Source: Klenkia terrae
Lineage (GTDB): Bacteria; Actinomycetota; Actinomycetes; Mycobacteriales; Geodermatophilaceae
Assembly (NCBI RefSeq): GCF_900491935.1
Contig: NZ_UEXK01000004.1
Location: 264,046-300,342, forward strand
Direction of reading: 5' to 3'
DNA: 36,297 nt
The notes below the pieces were generated by a model, which saw nothing but the letters and a program-made list of their open reading frames with translations, was not told the DNA's origin and did no database searches. Shown piece by piece: positions 33,785 to 36,297 of this stretch. Within the stretch, counting starts at the first letter, position 1; each line of letters begins with the position of its first letter. The position numbers and the translations under genes were made by a program.

Positions 33785-34407
33785 CGACCCTGGTGCCCCG
33801 CGGCCCGGTCGTGCTGGGTGGGCACTCGATGGGCGGCATGACGATCATGGCGCTGGCCGCGGCGCACCCGGAGGTCATCGGCGACCGGGTCCGCGGGGTC
33901 GCGCTGGTCGACACGTCGGCCGGCGAGCTGTCCCACCCGCCGCGCACCGCCGTCGAGCGGCTGCAGGAGCGCCTGCTCCCGGCCGTCGGCGCGTGGGCCG
34001 TCGCGCACTCCCGGCGCGTGGAGGGCTGGCGCCGGCTGGTCCCGCCGTCGAACCCCCGGCACCGGCGCGTCGTGCGCGGCATCCTCTACGGGAGCGACGC
34101 GACCGACGCGATGGTGGCCCGCGGCGCGGACATCATGGCCGCGTCGTCCGTGCGGTCCTTCGCCGCCTTCTACCCCGCCCTCGGTGCGCACGACAAGGCA
34201 CAGGCGCTGGCCGAGCTGGGCACCGTCCCGGTGGAGATCCTGGTGGGCGAGGCGGACAAGCTCACCCCGGTGAAGCACTCCGGTCGGCTCGCCGAGGCCA
34301 TCCCGACCGCGCACCTGCAGATCGTGCCCGGCTGCGGCCACATGCTCCCCCAGGAGCGGCCGGACCTGGTGACCGCCGCGATCCGCCGGCTGCTGCCGAC
34401 GCCGTGA
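33481..34407 (+). CDS. Alpha/beta hydrolase (probable esterase of the monooxygenase module)
   Basis: A 308-residue hydrolase. The oxyanion region is VVLAHGWTLAQASW, the nucleophile elbow is GGHSMGG with Ser116, the acid is in VGEADKLTP and the His in GCGHMLPQERP. It would hydrolyse the ester made by the Baeyer-Villiger enzyme. GTG 33481 is in the middle of the overrunning monooxygenase frame; one extra base in the G8 run would fuse the two proteins into about 814 residues. Its stop overlaps the TetR start (GTGA). Confidence 0.85.
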   Translation: MPGPPATTVRHAVHAVPTPDGAQLHATVDGPEDAPVTVVLAHGWTLAQASWDDVAALLAPDVAAGDVRLVRYDQRGHGRSTWGETDPVSIDLLGEDLAVVLTTLVPRGPVVLGGHSMGGMTIMALAAAHPEVIGDRVRGVALVDTSAGELSHPPRTAVERLQERLLPAVGAWAVAHSRRVEGWRRLVPPSNPRHRRVVRGILYGSDATDAMVARGADIMAASSVRSFAAFYPALGAHDKAQALAELGTVPVEILVGEADKLTPVKHSGRLAEAIPTAHLQIVPGCGHMLPQERPDLVTAAIRRLLPTP

Positions 34408-34958
34408 CCGCGGCCCGGCGGTCGGCCGCGGACCGGCGGGCGCAGCTGGTCGAGATCGGCCTGGAGCTGCTGCCCACCACGCCCGTGCCCGAGCTGACCA
34501 TCGACGAGGTGGCCCGGCGGGCGGGGATCAGCCGCAGCCTGCTCTTCCACTACTTCGCCACCAAGGCCGACTACATCGACGCCGTCACGCGGGCGGCGGC
34601 CGATCTGCTGTGCGACCACGTGCTCGGCGACGCCGGCACCGGGGCGCAGGCCGGCATGCTCGACCGGTTCGTGGAGTGGGTGGAGACCTACCGGGACAGC
34701 TACGTGGCGTTCGTCCGCGGCGCGGTCGGCGGCGACCCGGCGGCGGCCACTGTCTACACGCAGGCCCGCGAGCGCCTGGTCGACGGGACGCTGGCCGTCG
34801 TCGGGCTCCCCGACGACCCGCGGCACCGCCAGCTGGTGCGCTCCTGGTTCGCCTTCACCGAGGACCTGGTCATCGGCTGGACCGCCGAGCCGACCATGAG
34901 CCGCGACGACGTCCTCGCCCTGGCCGCCGACGTGCTGGACCGCATCACCGGTCGCTGA
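34404..34958 (+). CDS. TetR family transcriptional regulator
   Basis: A 184-residue regulator. The N-terminal HTH is ELTIDEVARRAGISRSLLFH followed by YFATKADYIDAVTRAA, as in the TetR family; the C-terminal part is a helical ligand domain. It is the last gene of the monooxygenase operon, with a GTGA overlap. It is the obvious candidate to bind the two TTGAGC-N3-GCTCAA operators and so regulate itself and the SDR. The ligand may be the pathway substrate or product. Confidence 0.9.
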   Translation: MTAARRSAADRRAQLVEIGLELLPTTPVPELTIDEVARRAGISRSLLFHYFATKADYIDAVTRAAADLLCDHVLGDAGTGAQAGMLDRFVEWVETYRDSYVAFVRGAVGGDPAAATVYTQARERLVDGTLAVVGLPDDPRHRQLVRSWFAFTEDLVIGWTAEPTMSRDDVLALAADVLDRITGR

Positions 34959-34979
34959 CCGGCACCGTGCGCGGGCGAC

Positions 34980-35741
34980 CTAGCCGGCGAGGCTGCTCGG
35001 CAGGCGGTCGGCGGCCTCGTGCGGCGGCGGCTGCAGCTTGCCGACGACCTCGACGGCGCTGGATCCGGTGGAGTCCATCGACTTCTTGACCTTGGCCCCG
35101 TACAGGTCGACGTACTCCTGGCCCGACAGCAGCATGATCTCGTACATGATCTCGTCGGTGATCGAGCGCTCGACGAACCGGTCGCCGCTCATGCCCTCGT
35201 AGCGGGAGAAGTCCAGCGGCTCCCCCACCACGACGTCCACCCGGGTGAGCTTCTTGCCCAGGAAGCGGAAGCTGCGGCCGGGGACCATCGCCACCGGCAC
35301 CACCGGGCAGCCGGTCTCCAGCGTCATCCGGGCCACACCGGTCTTGCCCCGGAACAGCCGGCCGTCGGGCGAGCGGGTGCCTTCGGGGTAGATGCCCAGC
35401 ACGTTGCCCTCGCGCAGGATGCGGATGCCGGTGGACAGCGCGGCCTCGGCGGCGTCGGCGCTGGTCCGGTCGATCGGCACCTGGCCGCTGCCGGCGAAGA
35501 ACACCCGCTGCAGCGCGCCCTTGATGCCCGGCGCGGTGAAGTACTCGGCCTTCGCCAGGAAGGTCACCCGGCGCTTGAGCATCAGCGGCATGAAGATCCA
35601 GTCCGAGGCGGCCAGGTGGTTGCTCGCCAGCACCGCCGCGCCACGGCGCGGCACGTTCGACGCACCGGTCACCTGCGGACGGAACACCAGACGGACGATC
35701 GGCCCGATCGCGACGTTCTTGAGGAACCAGTAGAACAACAC
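34980..35741 (-). CDS. PlsC-type lysophospholipid acyltransferase (Rv2182c-like)
   Basis: A 253-residue 1-acylglycerol-3-phosphate O-acyltransferase family member acting at the inner membrane face. The HX4D motif is in SNHLAASDWIF, and motif III is in GIYPEGTRSPDGRLF. A late PVVPVAMV strand fits motif IV. Likely role is phospholipid or glycolipid synthesis. GTG 35741 is one base after GGGAGG, so TTG 35738 is also possible. TTGTGA-18-TAGTCT on the minus strand (35761-35790) looks like its promoter. It matches Rv2182c in order and strand. Confidence 0.87.
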   Translation of the reverse strand: MLFYWFLKNVAIGPIVRLVFRPQVTGASNVPRRGAAVLASNHLAASDWIFMPLMLKRRVTFLAKAEYFTAPGIKGALQRVFFAGSGQVPIDRTSADAAEAALSTGIRILREGNVLGIYPEGTRSPDGRLFRGKTGVARMTLETGCPVVPVAMVPGRSFRFLGKKLTRVDVVVGEPLDFSRYEGMSGDRFVERSITDEIMYEIMLLSGQEYVDLYGAKVKKSMDSTGSSAVEVVGKLQPPPHEAADRLPSSLAG

Positions 35742-35760
35742 GCCTCCCTCAGCGACGCCC

Positions 35761-35790
35761 AGACTAGGGAGCGAGGGTGCCAGGTCACAA
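35761..35790 (-). promoter_or_regulatory. Promoter of the acyltransferase gene (TTGTGA-18-TAGTCT)
   Basis: On the minus strand TTGTGA (35785-35790) and TAGTCT (35761-35766) are 18 bp apart. They lie about 20 bp before the start codon, giving a short leader with SD GGGAGG. Confidence 0.5.
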
Positions 35791-35868
35791 TCGGGGGGCC
35801 GGACGACCCTCCCCCTGGACAACCGGCCGGGGGCCGACGAGGCTCCACACCGTGCACGGGAGGCCAGG

Positions 35869-36297
35869 ATGAACGCTCGGCGCGGGCGTCGGGACAACGG
35901 CCTGCAGGCCGCGCTGTGGCATCCCCTCCGCGACGTCGACCCCCGGGTCGGCGAGCACCTGCTGGACGTGCTGCGCGAGGAGGGCATCGCCGCCTACCTG
36001 GCGCCCTCCACCGACGTCGGCCCCTACACCCGGACCCAGTTCCTGCCGTCGCCGCCCACCGACCGGCTCTTCGTCGACCGCGCCCGCCGGGCCGACGCCC
36101 GGACGCTGGTCGACACGCACGCCGACGAGCACCTGCCGGCCGCGCCGACCCCCCGCCGCCGGCGGACCGACCGGGCCGAGGACGACGCCGCCACCGACGC
36201 CGAGTTCGCCCGCATCGTCGCCGCCTGGGAGGCCGAGGAGGCCGCCACCGGGCCCACCGACCTGCCCGTCGAGCCGCCGGCCGACGCGTCTGCTCCC
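35869..36297 (+). CDS. Hypothetical protein, 3' end beyond the window
   Basis: ATG 35869 with GGGAGG five bases before the spacer opens a frame of 143 codons that is still open at the window end. The first 80 residues are ordered (VGEHLLDVLREEGIAAYLAP, then FVDRARRADARTLVDTHAD). The GIAAYL stretch recalls small DUF2007-like signalling domains, but I cannot confirm this. After that the chain becomes Arg/Glu/Ala-rich and probably disordered. It diverges from the acyltransferase gene. Function is unknown. Confidence 0.65.
   Translation, partial: MNARRGRRDNGLQAALWHPLRDVDPRVGEHLLDVLREEGIAAYLAPSTDVGPYTRTQFLPSPPTDRLFVDRARRADARTLVDTHADEHLPAAPTPRRRRTDRAEDDAATDAEFARIVAAWEAEEAATGPTDLPVEPPADASAP

Overview
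The window is very GC-rich and densely coded. It reads as a chromosomal segment of a high-GC actinobacterium. Supporting signs are mycothiol-type and PASTA-kinase genes, frequent GTG starts, many GTGA/ATGA gene overlaps, perfect actinobacterial LexA boxes, and promoters placed so that transcripts would be leaderless. Carotenoid genes plus gene order like the Rv2172c-Rv2182c region of Mycobacterium tuberculosis suggest Geodermatophilaceae or a relative (Blastococcus, Geodermatophilus, Modestobacter). That assignment is inference. I see no tRNA, rRNA, CRISPR array, insertion sequence or phage gene.

Left part (1-5.9 kb). The first 133 bases are an exact copy of 3968-4100, the end of a POT peptide transporter. 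This copy is joined to a SAM methyltransferase whose native C-terminus is lost, so it marks either a recent rearrangement or an assembly artefact. Next come a DUF6504 gene and a HEPN gene, co-oriented and overlapping by 1 nt, behind a perfect LexA box. Opposite them are a mycothiol-dependent maleylpyruvate isomerase-like gene and the transporter. A Fic protein and a YbaK-type tRNA deacylase follow as a divergent pair.

Middle part (5.9-18.1 kb). A GNAT acetyltransferase leads a tightly overlapping set: CrtO/PYROXD2-like FAD enzyme, CruF-like hydratase, family 2 glycosyltransferase, flavin reductase. This looks like late carotenoid tailoring. After it come a PfkB sugar/nucleoside kinase, a CDP-alcohol phosphotransferase, an exported lipase, an ASCH-winged helix-HhH protein, an ABC-2 exporter with a LolA-like partner, a UPF0303 protein and an unknown protein.

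Right part (18.1-36.3 kb). metF (-), crtE (+), an Rv2175c-like gene (-), a pknL-like kinase (+), aroG (-), RNase AS (-) and a PlsC acyltransferase (-) keep the order and strand of their M. tuberculosis counterparts. Inserted among them are crtI-crtB, an FMN hydroxy-acid dehydrogenase, nfo (endonuclease IV), threonine aldolase, an NmrA-like reductase, and a self-contained module: SDR divergent from Baeyer-Villiger monooxygenase, alpha/beta hydrolase and TetR. Twin palindromic operators lie between the divergent genes.

Two reading frames, at the start of nfo and at the monooxygenase/hydrolase junction, look one base short in a homopolymer (C6 and G8). With the terminal repeat, they call for a check against raw reads before biology is built on them.
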